DNA of 37,504 bases, taken from the NCBI GenBank assembly GCA_025869435.1, contig JAOZVS010000132.1, positions 5,111 through 42,614 of the forward strand. The letters run 5' to 3'. Under the pieces are notes generated by a model, which saw only the letters and a list, made by a program, of their open reading frames with translations, had not been told where the DNA came from and made no database searches. Origin of the DNA: Zavarzinia sp. (GTDB lineage Bacteria > Pseudomonadota > Alphaproteobacteria > Zavarziniales > Zavarziniaceae). The translations under genes were made by a program, and so were the position numbers. How positions within the stretch are numbered: the first letter of the stretch is position 1; each line of letters begins with the position of its first letter. Of this stretch, positions 19,148-27,378 are shown piece by piece.

Positions 19148-20860
19148 TCACCGCAGCATGTAGCGCTGGCCGAGGGGAACTTCCGAGGCCGGCTCGCAGG
19201 TGGCGATCTCGCCATCGACATAGACATCGAAAGTCTGGGGATCGACGCGCATTTCGGGACAGCGGTCGTTCCACAGCATGTCGGCCTTGGTCAGCTTGCG
19301 CGTGCCCTCCGCCGGCAGCAACATCTTGGACAGGCCGAGCGTGCCCGCCAGACCTTTCTGAATCGCCAGCGGATGGACGAAGCAGGCGGAAAGCGCCGGC
19401 GCCGCCCGGCCGAAGGCACCCCATTGCGGCCGCATCCGCAAGGGCTCGCAGGTCATCAGCGATGCCGCGGAATCGCCCATGGCGCCCCAGGCGATGAAAC
19501 CGCCCTTGATCACGATTTCCGGCTTGATGCCGAAGAAGCCCGGCCGCCAGACGACGATATCCGCCATCTTGCCATCCTCGAGCGAGCCGATGTGCTGGGC
19601 GACGCCGAAGCTGCGGGCGGCATTGATCGTGTATTTCGCGACATAGCGCTTGATGCGGGCATTGTCGCCCCGGCCGGGCTTGTCTTCCGGCAGAGGCCCG
19701 CGCTGGCGCTTCATCTTCGAGGCCAGCTGCCAGGTCCGGCAGATCACCTCGTGAATGCGGCCCATGCCCTGACTGTCGGAGCCCAGCATGGAGATGGCAC
19801 CGATATCATGCAGCACGTCTTCGGCCGCGATGGTCTGGGCGCGGATCCGGCTTTCGGCGAAGGCCACGTCTTCCGGGATCGCCGGGTTCAGATGGTGGCA
19901 GACCATGGTCATGTCGAGGTGTTCGTCGAAGGTGTTGACCGTGTAGGGATTGGTCGGATTGGTCGAGGACGGCAGGCAGTTGGCGAGCCCCGCCACCCGG
20001 ATGATATCGGGGGCGTGGCCACCGCCCGCCCCTTCCGTGTGATACATATGGACCGTGCGCGTGCCGATCGCCGCCAGCGTATCCTCGACGAAACCGGATT
20101 CGTTCAGCGTGTCGGTGTGCAGCTGAACCTGGAAATCCAGATCGTCGGCCACCGACAGGCAGTGATCGATGGTCGCGGGCATCGCCCCCCAGTCCTCGTG
20201 GATCTTCAGACCGACGCAGCCCGTTTCCAGCTGTTCGACCAGCGAGGCCGAGACATGGGAATTGCCCCGGCCGAGAAAGCCGAAATTGACCGGAAAGGCT
20301 TCCGCCGCCTGCAGCATCTTGCCGACGTTGAACGGGCCGCCGCAGTCGATGCCGACGGTGATCGGACCGAGCGAGCCGCCGAACAGCGTGGTGATACCCG
20401 ACGAGATCGCGTGGTCGCAAAGGCCCGCGCTGTCGAAATGGACATGGACATCGATCGCGCCGGCCGTGACGATCAGGCCCTCGCAATCGCGGACCGTGGT
20501 CGCGGCCGAGACGATCAGCCGGGGATCGACGCTATCCATGATGGCCGGATTGCCCGCCTTGCCGATGCCGACGATGCGGCCGTCGCGAATGCCGAGATCG
20601 CCCTTAACGATGCCGACGACAGGATCGATGATCACGGCGTTGCACAGCAGGAAATCCAGCGCCCCCTCCGCGCTGGTCACACCGGCGGCGAGACCGATGC
20701 CATCCCGCAGGGTCTTGCCGCCGCCATGCAGGCATTCGTCGCCGTAGACCGCGTAATCCTTCTCGATCACCGCGACGAGGCCGGTATCACCCAGTTCGAT
20801 GCCATCGCCCACTGTCGGGCCATAGAGCGAGGCGTAAGCCGCCCGAGAAATGATCGCCAT
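19148..20860 (-). CDS. ureC: Urease subunit alpha
   Basis: Catalytic subunit of urease (urea to ammonia and carbamate), 570 residues. Every expected nickel-site residue is present: H139 and H141 (DVHVHF), the carbamylated K219 and H221 (GLKIHEDWG), H248 ([10 protein letters not shown]), H274 ([12 protein letters not shown]), flap C321-H322-H323 (MVCHHL) and D362 (GSDSQGMGR). By offset from the Klebsiella numbering the match is nearly one-to-one. The loop following HVHF lacks the usual ICPQQ and TTCTPG segments and reads GLCDH and GIDCGGPFN instead, so this is a divergent lineage, although probably active. ATG 20860 directly follows ureAB, with 3 bases between. Confidence 0.96.
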   Translation of the reverse strand: MAIISRAAYASLYGPTVGDGIELGDTGLVAVIEKDYAVYGDECLHGGGKTLRDGIGLAAGVTSAEGALDFLLCNAVIIDPVVGIVKGDLGIRDGRIVGIGKAGNPAIMDSVDPRLIVSAATTVRDCEGLIVTAGAIDVHVHFDSAGLCDHAISSGITTLFGGSLGPITVGIDCGGPFNVGKMLQAAEAFPVNFGFLGRGNSHVSASLVEQLETGCVGLKIHEDWGAMPATIDHCLSVADDLDFQVQLHTDTLNESGFVEDTLAAIGTRTVHMYHTEGAGGGHAPDIIRVAGLANCLPSSTNPTNPYTVNTFDEHLDMTMVCHHLNPAIPEDVAFAESRIRAQTIAAEDVLHDIGAISMLGSDSQGMGRIHEVICRTWQLASKMKRQRGPLPEDKPGRGDNARIKRYVAKYTINAARSFGVAQHIGSLEDGKMADIVVWRPGFFGIKPEIVIKGGFIAWGAMGDSAASLMTCEPLRMRPQWGAFGRAAPALSACFVHPLAIQKGLAGTLGLSKMLLPAEGTRKLTKADMLWNDRCPEMRVDPQTFDVYVDGEIATCEPASEVPLGQRYMLR

Positions 20861-20863
20861 GGC

Positions 20864-21559
20864 TCAAGCCCCCCTGAAACCGCGGGCCCGCGCCAGCGCG
20901 AGGGCCGCGTCCTTGACCGCCGGGTCGGTCACGTCGCCCCCGGTCAGTCCGTTCAACCCGGTCAGCGACTGGCGCCCGCCGAAGCGGACGAGGGTGACGG
21001 ATTTTTCCTGCCCCGGCTCGAAGCGGACGGCGGTGCCGGCGGGAATATCCAGCCGGCGCCCGAAAGCGGCCTCGCGATCGAAATCGAGGGCCTTGTTCGC
21101 CTCGAAGAAATGATAGTGGGAACCGATCTGGATCGGCCGGTCGCCGCTGTTGCGCACCAGGACGCTGACCGGCGGACGGCCGGCGTTCAGCTCGATATCG
21201 CCATCGGCCGGATGCAGGCGCCCGGGCACCAGAGCATCGGGCGCCGAGCCCGCCGCCGGGCGGATGGGTTCATGCACCGTGACCAGTTTCGTGCCATCCG
21301 GGAACAGACCCTCGACCTGCAGGATCGGCATCAGGGCGGCGACACCCGGCATGACATCGTCGGTCGTCAGCACGGTGGAGCCGAAGCCCATGAGATCGGC
21401 GACCGAACGCCCGTCCCGCGCGCCTTCCAGGATTTCGTCGCAGATCAGGGCGACTGCTTCCGGGTGGTTCAGCTTCAGGCCCCGGGCCCTGCGCTTGCGG
21501 GCCATTTCGGCGGCGGTGAAGATGACCAGCCGTTCCATTTCCGTGGGTGTCAGCAGCAT
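20864..21559 (-). CDS. ureAB: Fused urease gamma-beta subunit (UreA-UreB)
   Basis: A single 231-residue protein containing both small urease subunits. Residues 1-100 are UreA-like: [44 protein letters not shown], and [17 protein letters not shown]. Residues about 110-225 are UreB-like: [41 protein letters not shown] and [18 protein letters not shown]. Such fusions are best known in Helicobacter and occur in some other bacteria. ATG 21559 is preferred over a longer reading to 21739 that lies in ureF. Followed at once by ureC. Confidence 0.95.
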   Translation of the reverse strand: MLLTPTEMERLVIFTAAEMARKRRARGLKLNHPEAVALICDEILEGARDGRSVADLMGFGSTVLTTDDVMPGVAALMPILQVEGLFPDGTKLVTVHEPIRPAAGSAPDALVPGRLHPADGDIELNAGRPPVSVLVRNSGDRPIQIGSHYHFFEANKALDFDREAAFGRRLDIPAGTAVRFEPGQEKSVTLVRFGGRQSLTGLNGLTGGDVTDPAVKDAALALARARGFRGA

Positions 21560-21566
21560 GGCGACC

Positions 21567-22232
21567 TCAATTGGCAAAGAAGCGCACGTCGGCGCGCATG
21601 TGGCGTTGAACCGCGATATCGACGAAGGGCGTGAAACTGGACAGGTCCTCGCCCGGCGCCGGCAGGACCACCAGATCGGCGCTGTCGTCGAGGGCATGAA
21701 CAAGGGCGCGCTGGGCTTCGATCGCGCCGATCGCGCCAAGACGCACCGCGGCCTGGGTCAGCGCCGTCGCGGTGGTGTAATGCGATAGCGCCACCGCTTC
21801 TTCCGGGGAAATGCCAAGGCGGGCCCAGACCAGACCCTGCACCACGGCAAGGTGGCCGGGCGCGGTGCCGGCGCGGATCCGGCGCAGATAGTCGCCGGCG
21901 CCAGCCGTGCCCAGCCTGTCGTGGGTGGTCAGGAAGGCCCGGCCATTGCGCGCCGAGCCTTCCCGCAAGGGCGCCACCAGGCTGGAAACCTCGACCAGAC
22001 GGTCGCAGGCGGCGACGAGATCGAGATCATCGGCCGACCAATAGGCCCTCGCCAGCGCCACCCGGTCGAACCGCGCCCAGCGATGGCGAAGGAGCAGCGA
22101 GAGCGCCTCGCCCAGCGCCAGCGCCGTCGACAGATCCGTGGCGGCGGCCAGGGCTTCCATCCCGTTGGAGAAGCCGAAACTGCCGCCCGGAAAGGCGCTG
22201 TCCGCCTGCCACAGGAGACGGCTCAGGGGCAT
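21567..22232 (-). CDS. ureF: Urease accessory protein UreF
   Basis: All-helical accessory protein of 221 residues, thought to bridge UreD and UreG in the nickel-delivery complex. UreF landmarks are [21 protein letters not shown] at the N-terminus (from residue 6 on, typical PxGxxxxSxGxE pattern), [16 protein letters not shown] in the middle and [10 protein letters not shown] near the end. ATG 22232 overlaps the end of ureE by 10 bases, indicating coupling; the 7-base gap to ureAB continues the operon. Confidence 0.93.
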   Translation of the reverse strand: MPLSRLLWQADSAFPGGSFGFSNGMEALAAATDLSTALALGEALSLLLRHRWARFDRVALARAYWSADDLDLVAACDRLVEVSSLVAPLREGSARNGRAFLTTHDRLGTAGAGDYLRRIRAGTAPGHLAVVQGLVWARLGISPEEAVALSHYTTATALTQAAVRLGAIGAIEAQRALVHALDDSADLVVLPAPGEDLSSFTPFVDIAVQRHMRADVRFFAN

Positions 22233-22690
22233 TTGGGCAGGCTTTCGAGAACGCTGGCGCCAAAGGTTCGGCCGCCGAGCTGGCTTGCCATCCGGGCGAT
22301 ATAATCGGCTGCCGGCGCCTCCAGCGCGACGAGCAGCGCGCCGCCCTCGAAACGCACCTTCCAGTGCAGATTGCCGGCGTGATAGCCGAGTTCGAGCGCG
22401 TCTTCCGGCCGCTCGGGCACCAGGCGCAACCAGTGCTGGCCAGCGACCCGCAACACGATCGCCGAATGACCATCGAGGAAAAGCACCGCGCCATCGAACA
22501 ACTGCTGATCGCGCGGCAAGGCGATCGCGAGATCCCGCCCCCGGCCCGAGGTCACGCGCAGACGGTGACGGGCGATATCGACCGGGTCGATGGTCACGAG
22601 GTCGATCCCGCCATGATGCTCGACATGGTGCAGCCTTTCGGCCAGCGCGGGATCCATCCGGTTGCCCAGGATGGCTTCGATCTTCTGCAT
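22223..22690 (-). CDS. ureE: Urease accessory metallochaperone UreE
   Basis: Nickel-binding chaperone of 155 residues. The N-terminal peptide-binding domain contains RGRDLAIALPRDQQLFDGAVL. The C-terminal metal domain contains ALELGYHAGNLHWKVRFEGG, where the conserved GNxH motif (GNLH) supplies the nickel-binding His, and ends at SLPKCP with no His-rich tail. ATG 22690 has a strong GAGGAGGGGG site upstream. First recognisable urease gene of the operon. Confidence 0.92.
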   Translation of the reverse strand: MQKIEAILGNRMDPALAERLHHVEHHGGIDLVTIDPVDIARHRLRVTSGRGRDLAIALPRDQQLFDGAVLFLDGHSAIVLRVAGQHWLRLVPERPEDALELGYHAGNLHWKVRFEGGALLVALEAPAADYIARMASQLGGRTFGASVLESLPKCP

Positions 22691-22713
22691 GGCCCCCTCC
22701 TCTTTGCCCGGAT

Positions 22714-22730
22714 CCCGGCGTCACGCCGGG
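22714..22730. repeat. Hairpin over the stop codon of the small unknown gene, before ureE
   Basis: CCCGGCG and CGCCGGG (22714-22720 and 22724-22730) flank the three bases TCA, which on the minus strand are the TGA stop codon (22721-22723) of the 100-residue gene. A seven-pair GC stem here sits 24 bases before the ureE start and could influence coupling. It also resembles the core of REP palindromes. Confidence 0.4.
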
Positions 22731-23023
22731 TGCGCGGATCTGCGGTACATGAAAACGCATCTGCCCGCCCGCGCCGGGCCGAAGCCGGGAGCGGGATCGA
22801 GGCGATAGCGGCCAACCATGAAATCGACCACGGTTCGTGCCGCGACCGGGGTCATCGCCGGCTTCCACAACCAGATGTCGCGGTCGCGATCGATGCCCAG
22901 GGTGTCGAACATCGCCTGTTCCGGGTCCTCGGCCATGCCGATGGTCCAGTCCTCCATGCGGGCGCCGAATTCCTTGATGTAACTGAAGCAGTCGAATTTG
23001 ATCTGCTGCACGGAAAAGGTCAT
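22721..23023 (-). CDS. Small protein of unknown function in the urease operon
   Basis: I do not recognise this 100-residue protein. The N-terminus MTFSVQQIKFDCFSYIKEFG is followed by an acidic stretch (EDWTIGMAEDPEQAMFD) and a basic C-terminal third (GRYRLDP, CVFMYRRSAHP). There is no signal peptide or membrane helix. It has a good site upstream (GAGGGGAGGG before ATG 23023) and lies 15 bases after the Sel1 gene and 30 bases before ureE on the same strand, so it is almost certainly translated with them. Aromatic residues are frequent (W, F, Y). Any role in urease or amide metabolism is inference from position. Confidence 0.7.
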   Translation of the reverse strand: MTFSVQQIKFDCFSYIKEFGARMEDWTIGMAEDPEQAMFDTLGIDRDRDIWLWKPAMTPVAARTVVDFMVGRYRLDPAPGFGPARAGRCVFMYRRSAHPA

Positions 23024-23038
23024 GGCCCTGCCCTCCCC

Positions 23039-23734
23039 TCAGCCCGGAACCGGCACGAGGCGGGCGGGCGAACTGACCGAGGCGGTGCGGCCGCGCCAGG
23101 CCTGAAACAGGCCGGCGCCGCGCTGCTTTTCCTCGGCCGACATCTGGGACACCACGCCTTCCAGGGCATTGAGCGCGGTGCCCACGCCATGCTGGGCCGC
23201 CAGCGACAGCCAGGCGAAGGCCTGGGAGCGATCCTTCTCGACCCCGAAACCATTGGCATAGAGAAAGCCGAGGCGGGCCTGAGACGGGTAATGTCCCTGT
23301 TCCGCGGCGCGGCGGAACCAGAGGGCAGCGGCGGCCTCGTCCTTGGCCACCCGGTCGCCCTTGAAATAGAGCGCGGCCAGATTGGCCTGCGCCATGGCGT
23401 CGCCCGCCTCGGCGGCCCGGGTCAGCCAGGCAAGACCGGCGACGGCATCGGCTACGGTGCCCTGCCCCATCACCAGCATGGCGCCGACATTGGTCATGGC
23501 CGCGATCGCGCCGGCTTCCGCCGCCCGCAGATACCAGGTGAAGGCGATGCCAAGATCGGATGCCACACCTTCGCCATTGGCGTGGAGCGCCCCGACCCAG
23601 GCCGCCGCCTCGGCATCGCCGTCCTCGGCAAGCGCGAGAAACATGACCCGGGCACCGGCGGCGTCACCCCGGTGATAAAGCGCGACCGCCTCGACGAGGG
23701 TGGGCGTGGTCGCGATGTCTGTGGCCGTGTTCAT
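23039..23734 (-). CDS. Sel1-repeat (SLR/TPR-like) protein
   Basis: Soluble protein of 231 residues built of about five Sel1-like repeats from residue 20 to 200, visible as WYLRAAEAGAIAAMTNVGAML, WLTRAAEAGDAMAQANLAALY (each starting one helix pair) and WFRRAAEQGHYPSQARLGFLY. Sel1 repeats mediate protein-protein contacts. There is no signal peptide from the chosen start ATG 23734 (GGGGAT upstream). The short C-terminal tail includes MSAEEKQRGAG, like the ends of many SLR proteins. It is placed between the Rieske-like gene and the urease genes; a scaffold role is possible but not shown. Confidence 0.85.
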   Translation of the reverse strand: MNTATDIATTPTLVEAVALYHRGDAAGARVMFLALAEDGDAEAAAWVGALHANGEGVASDLGIAFTWYLRAAEAGAIAAMTNVGAMLVMGQGTVADAVAGLAWLTRAAEAGDAMAQANLAALYFKGDRVAKDEAAAALWFRRAAEQGHYPSQARLGFLYANGFGVEKDRSQAFAWLSLAAQHGVGTALNALEGVVSQMSAEEKQRGAGLFQAWRGRTASVSSPARLVPVPG

Positions 23735-23745
23735 GGCTATCCCCG

Positions 23746-24771
23746 TCAATAGATGAAAGAGGCGAGTTCGTTGGCGGCGCCGTCGAGCGGATGGGCATCG
23801 AAGCGTCTCACGACCCTGTCGCACAGCCAGCGCGCCGCCGGGTCCGAGACCACGGGAACGGGGCCACGTCCGCGCATGTCGACGATGGCGTCGACCGCGG
23901 ACTGGCTGCGCGCCGCCTCGATCCCCCGGCTGTTGATCACATTGCGCCAGCCGAGCCCGTCATCGCCAAAGACATGGACGCGGCACAGCGTCCTTGTCAG
24001 CGCGGTGGGTTGCAGCAGGACGACACAGACGGCCTCCCCGGCCTTGAGCACGACGAGATTGGGAAACAGCCAGGCGGCCCGGCCGCGCGCGCGGCCCAGC
24101 ACTGTCTCGCCCGTCAGCATGTCGGCGCTGCCGGACGGCGTTTGCGTGTCGATCCCGGCGACATATTGCCCGGCGAGTTTCCAGTTGCAGCCGAATTCCA
24201 GCCATTCCTCGAACAGGCGCGGCGTGCCGTCGCGCGCGATCATCGGCGCGAATTCCGCCAGTGCCGATGCAATGCGATCGATCTCCTCGCCGTGGGGATC
24301 GAGATGGGCGAAGAGCAGCGATCCGGCCTCGGCGACACGCACGGGCAGCAGGCGTTCGGGCCGCAGGCCGAGATATTGGTACATCTCGGGCGTATCATCG
24401 CCGAGCTCGCCCGCGCTGATTGCCTTCCGGTCCCGGCTATGGCCGCAGGAGGTGAAGGAACAGGGCGTCTTGGTGCCTTGCTGGCACTGCAGGGGCACGA
24501 AGCGGCAACCACCGTGCTGCGCCTTGTTGAACCGGCCAGCCAGGCCGCCATCGGCACCGCGCTGCACATGCATGGCGTGATCGCCGATCGTATAGGGCAG
24601 GACATCGCCGGTCTCGGCGACATCGTCACGGGTGCCGATGCAGATCCAGTCCCGGGTCCAGATCGCCTCGTCTTCCTGACGGGCAAAGCCAAGGGTCCTG
24701 AAGGCCGCGATATCCAGCATATTCGGTCTATCCGCCTTTGGCCGCGCGCTCGAGCCGTCCCGCACCATCAT
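23746..24771 (-). CDS. Rieske-oxygenase-like protein with lost metal ligands
   Basis: Protein of 341 residues with the layout of a ring-hydroxylating oxygenase alpha subunit: EDEAIWTRDWICIGTRDDV (33-51), a Rieske-position segment (80-115), LLPVRVAEAGSLLFAHLDP (141-159) and the NWKL motif (196-199). The canonical C-x-H pair reads A84-Q85-H86 and the C-x2-H pair reads C104-S-F-T107, so half of the [2Fe-2S] ligands are absent. Instead there are four cysteines at 89, 96, 104 and 109 plus H111. After NWKL, where the oxygenase iron histidines should follow, the sequence is AGQYVAGIDTQTPSG with none. ATG 24771 has GGGAAGG 7 bases upstream. It follows the DMFase gene. Oxygenase activity seems unlikely; the function is unknown. 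Confidence 0.8.
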   Translation of the reverse strand: MMVRDGSSARPKADRPNMLDIAAFRTLGFARQEDEAIWTRDWICIGTRDDVAETGDVLPYTIGDHAMHVQRGADGGLAGRFNKAQHGGCRFVPLQCQQGTKTPCSFTSCGHSRDRKAISAGELGDDTPEMYQYLGLRPERLLPVRVAEAGSLLFAHLDPHGEEIDRIASALAEFAPMIARDGTPRLFEEWLEFGCNWKLAGQYVAGIDTQTPSGSADMLTGETVLGRARGRAAWLFPNLVVLKAGEAVCVVLLQPTALTRTLCRVHVFGDDGLGWRNVINSRGIEAARSQSAVDAIVDMRGRGPVPVVSDPAARWLCDRVVRRFDAHPLDGAANELASFIY

Positions 24772-24807
24772 GCCTGTGCCTTCCCTGCCAGCCGGATCGG
24801 AAGAAGT

Positions 24808-24850
24808 GGCGGGCATCCGCGGCGCTGGGTCGCCGCCGCGAATGCCCGCC
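24808..24850 (-). terminator. Strong stem-loop just after the DMFase large-subunit gene
   Basis: Arms GGCGGGCAT (24808-24816) and ATGCCCGCC (24842-24850) plus an inner seven-pair stem (24818-24824 with 24834-24840), one mismatch between, give about 16 pairs around a nine-base loop. On the minus strand it begins 10 bases after the dmfA2 stop. A pyrimidine-rich stretch follows but no clear run of T. It may be a partial terminator or a 3' mRNA stabiliser that separates importer-DMFase expression from the Rieske-urease unit. Confidence 0.55.
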
Positions 24851-24859
24851 GTCACCGCG

Positions 24860-27256
24860 TCACCGCGATGAAGCCAGAACCGGGCTTTCGTAATCCGCCC
24901 GGCCACGATGCCTGATCGCCTCGGCCGGGGCCGCCGGCAGCGGACCGTCCTTGGCGAAGTAATCGAGCACATTCTTCGTCAGCTTCGAGATGTTGTTGTC
25001 GCAATTGTTCCACGGCAACGACCCGCAGTAAGCGATCGAGCTGAAGGCGAAGCAACCACCACCGTTTGGCGTCTCGTGGAAGGTGATGTCGGCGCGAACG
25101 CGCGGATGCACCGTGCCGTCGAGACCCTGCTGGTTGAAGCCGAAGTCCTCCATGACGAGGAGATAGGCTTCGGTGTGACGCCCGGCCGAGGTCGCCACCG
25201 TCAGGATATGCGGGGGCGAGCCCAGCATGGTGTCCACGATGTCGAGTTCGAGACCGGCGGCGCCGCCGCCGACGAGACCGAAATTGCCCAGCTTCTCGTC
25301 ATATTCGATGCCTTCGAAGGCGAAGGCCACGCGGCTGTCCAGGCTTTCCGGCGTCCGCGAGTAATAGGTCGAGATGTCGAAGCCTTCGGACGACATGCCC
25401 GTGCCGGCGACCGAGTGCAGGTAACGGCCACGATAACGCCACATGCCACCCAGCTCGCCCGTGCCCTGGTGGTAATATTCACCGGGGTCGGCACGCCAGG
25501 TGCGGATGCCGGATTCGCAGCGCCGCATCTCGGTGACGATGCCCCGGCCCAGCTCGTCATAGGCCGGATGGAAGGAATGCACCCAGTACCAGGCGTCGGC
25601 GCCCATGTACATCAGGCGGCCGCCGCGCTGCGTGTAATTGTGCAGGGCGTCGAGCTGCGGACCGGAATTATGTTCGGGATGCGAGCCGGTGATGATGACG
25701 TTGTAATTCTCCAGCCGGGCGAGACCGTCATAGGTCACATCCTCGTCGGTGAAGACGTCATAGTCATAGCCCATGGTCTCCAGCCAGTAGATGAGGTGGA
25801 GGTCGGCGGGATACTGCCACGGCGCCTGAGCCAGGAAGTGGTCGTACTTCGGCCGGATCGACAGGATCGGCCGCAGGCGCGACGACAGGCAGATGCCCGA
25901 GCCGTCGGTATGGGTGTCGTAGATCGAGCCGGCATATTCGCGGTGCTCGGCCAGGAACATGTTCTGCTGCTGCATGATCGGCACGCGGTAGACGAAGAGT
26001 TCCGCGCCTCCGGCGTTGCAGGCGACATGCTCGTTGGCATAGGCCATGTAGGAGATGGTCGGAACCATCACCGCGATCTTCGACTGTTCCTGACCAAGAC
26101 GCGGCACGACCCAGAACGGCACGTAATCCTCGTCGCCCTCGGACGTTGTGACCTTGGCGGCGTAGAAACGGCTCTTGGCGTCCTCGGGCACGTCCCACTC
26201 GAAGCTGACTTCCCAGCGGGCGTTGTCGAGATCGTCGTCATGGAAATGGATCGCGCCATATTCCTTGGGCGAGGATTTCCAGTCGAACACGGTGCCGGCC
26301 CAGTTGTAGCCGGTCAGGGCCCGGGTCGGGCAGTTCACCAGCGCGGCGTGGAACTTGTAGGGACCGAGGTCCTTGGCCGTCAGCGTATTGATCCCGTCCG
26401 AGAAATCCCAGGCGGCGACGATGGCTTCCGACAGGGCGCCGGTCGGGCCGGAATTGCGCCGCTCGGTCAGGCCGGGCTGCACGCCCGCCTTCATCATCTC
26501 GATCTCGAAACGCGACAGGGCGCGGCTGCACAGCCGCGGGCTGTCGATCTTGCCGTTGTAATGACCGGCGACGACGACGCCCTTGGGCAGTGACGAATAG
26601 GCCAACGGGCTCGGATCCAGATGGCCGACATAGCCGGCGATCACCAGCGGAATGGCCGAATGCTCGATCTTGCCGGCGAATGTCGCCGTGACCGGCGGGA
26701 TCACCGGATCGAGGGCATAGACGACCTGCGGCTCGTGATAGAGCACGACCTCGCCGGTCGCGGCATCGAAGCTGGCGGCCAGGAAATGCCAGGCATGGTC
26801 GCGCAGCCTGGCGCCGGTCGAGAAGGTCTCGCCGTTGATGCGAAGCTCGGCGCAGCCTTCCTCGTTGATGAAGAGGCCGTAACCCTTGCCGTCCGACCAT
26901 TTGGTCACCAGGCCCTGGGGACCATGTTTCCAGTAGCGGGGATCGGTCGCCGGCGTGGTCGGCCAGATCCAGCACTGCAGGGTGAAACTCTCGACGCGGA
27001 GCTGCGGCGCATCGGCGACATAGCCGTAGGAGCCGCCGTAAACGACCTGCTTCACACCTTCATAGGTGCCTTCGATCGCCGACGGAACCGCCGCCTCGAT
27101 GAAGCCGGGGCCGCGCGGGTTGGTGTCGCCATTGATCAGACGAACGATCGAAGCATCGTATTTCGCGGGGCCGTCGCAATTGATGTAGAACTTGATCTTG
27201 CCGCCGGGATGAACGCTGAACTTGTCAGCGTAACCGGTGAGCCGCATGGCGCACAT
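24860..27256 (-). CDS. dmfA2: N,N-dimethylformamidase-type large (beta) subunit
   Basis: Iron-dependent amidohydrolase subunit of 798 residues, resembling the large subunit of DMFase, which splits N,N-dimethylformamide into dimethylamine and formate. A LamG-like beta domain spans about 90-240 (FTLQCWIWPTT, HAWHFLAASFDAATGEVVLY). The catalytic domain follows from about 390. The known enzyme holds a mononuclear iron with two Tyr and one Glu (Tyr399, Tyr440, Glu521 in Paracoccus). Corresponding residues here appear to be Tyr406 (SYMAYANE), Tyr446 (AGSIYDTHTDG) and Glu528 (GSHPEHNSG, with the neighbouring His526 also kept). ATG 27256 has a clear GGAGGA 8 bases upstream. The true substrate could be another small amide. 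Confidence 0.88.
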   Translation of the reverse strand: MCAMRLTGYADKFSVHPGGKIKFYINCDGPAKYDASIVRLINGDTNPRGPGFIEAAVPSAIEGTYEGVKQVVYGGSYGYVADAPQLRVESFTLQCWIWPTTPATDPRYWKHGPQGLVTKWSDGKGYGLFINEEGCAELRINGETFSTGARLRDHAWHFLAASFDAATGEVVLYHEPQVVYALDPVIPPVTATFAGKIEHSAIPLVIAGYVGHLDPSPLAYSSLPKGVVVAGHYNGKIDSPRLCSRALSRFEIEMMKAGVQPGLTERRNSGPTGALSEAIVAAWDFSDGINTLTAKDLGPYKFHAALVNCPTRALTGYNWAGTVFDWKSSPKEYGAIHFHDDDLDNARWEVSFEWDVPEDAKSRFYAAKVTTSEGDEDYVPFWVVPRLGQEQSKIAVMVPTISYMAYANEHVACNAGGAELFVYRVPIMQQQNMFLAEHREYAGSIYDTHTDGSGICLSSRLRPILSIRPKYDHFLAQAPWQYPADLHLIYWLETMGYDYDVFTDEDVTYDGLARLENYNVIITGSHPEHNSGPQLDALHNYTQRGGRLMYMGADAWYWVHSFHPAYDELGRGIVTEMRRCESGIRTWRADPGEYYHQGTGELGGMWRYRGRYLHSVAGTGMSSEGFDISTYYSRTPESLDSRVAFAFEGIEYDEKLGNFGLVGGGAAGLELDIVDTMLGSPPHILTVATSAGRHTEAYLLVMEDFGFNQQGLDGTVHPRVRADITFHETPNGGGCFAFSSIAYCGSLPWNNCDNNISKLTKNVLDYFAKDGPLPAAPAEAIRHRGRADYESPVLASSR

Positions 27257-27332
27257 GAGTAGAGTCCTCCGTTCCACGCATCCCTGGGGGATGTTGGTGA
27301 GTTGATCCCAGTTTTCGAGGGCACCAGGGTCC

Positions 27333-27355
27333 GCCGGGTCCGACCCAAACCCGGC
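27333..27355 (-). other. Intercistronic hairpin between the two DMFase subunit genes
   Basis: GCCGGGT (27333-27339) and ACCCGGC (27349-27355) pair around nine bases in the 122-base gap between dmfA1 and dmfA2. No T-run follows on the minus strand, so it is more likely an mRNA stability or processing element than a terminator. Nothing else is evident in the gap apart from the dmfA2 ribosome binding site. Confidence 0.35.
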
Positions 27356-27378
27356 AAATCGTCGGTGCGTTCAGCCGG

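Noticed and set aside
19121-21634. 837-residue plus-strand open frame opposite ureC and ureAB
   Set aside because: It is a shadow of well-supported minus-strand urease genes and its product has no domain-like composition.
24908-26593. 561-residue plus-strand open frame opposite dmfA2
   Set aside because: It is antisense to the DMFase large subunit, with the His, Asp and Val rich composition typical of complement frames.
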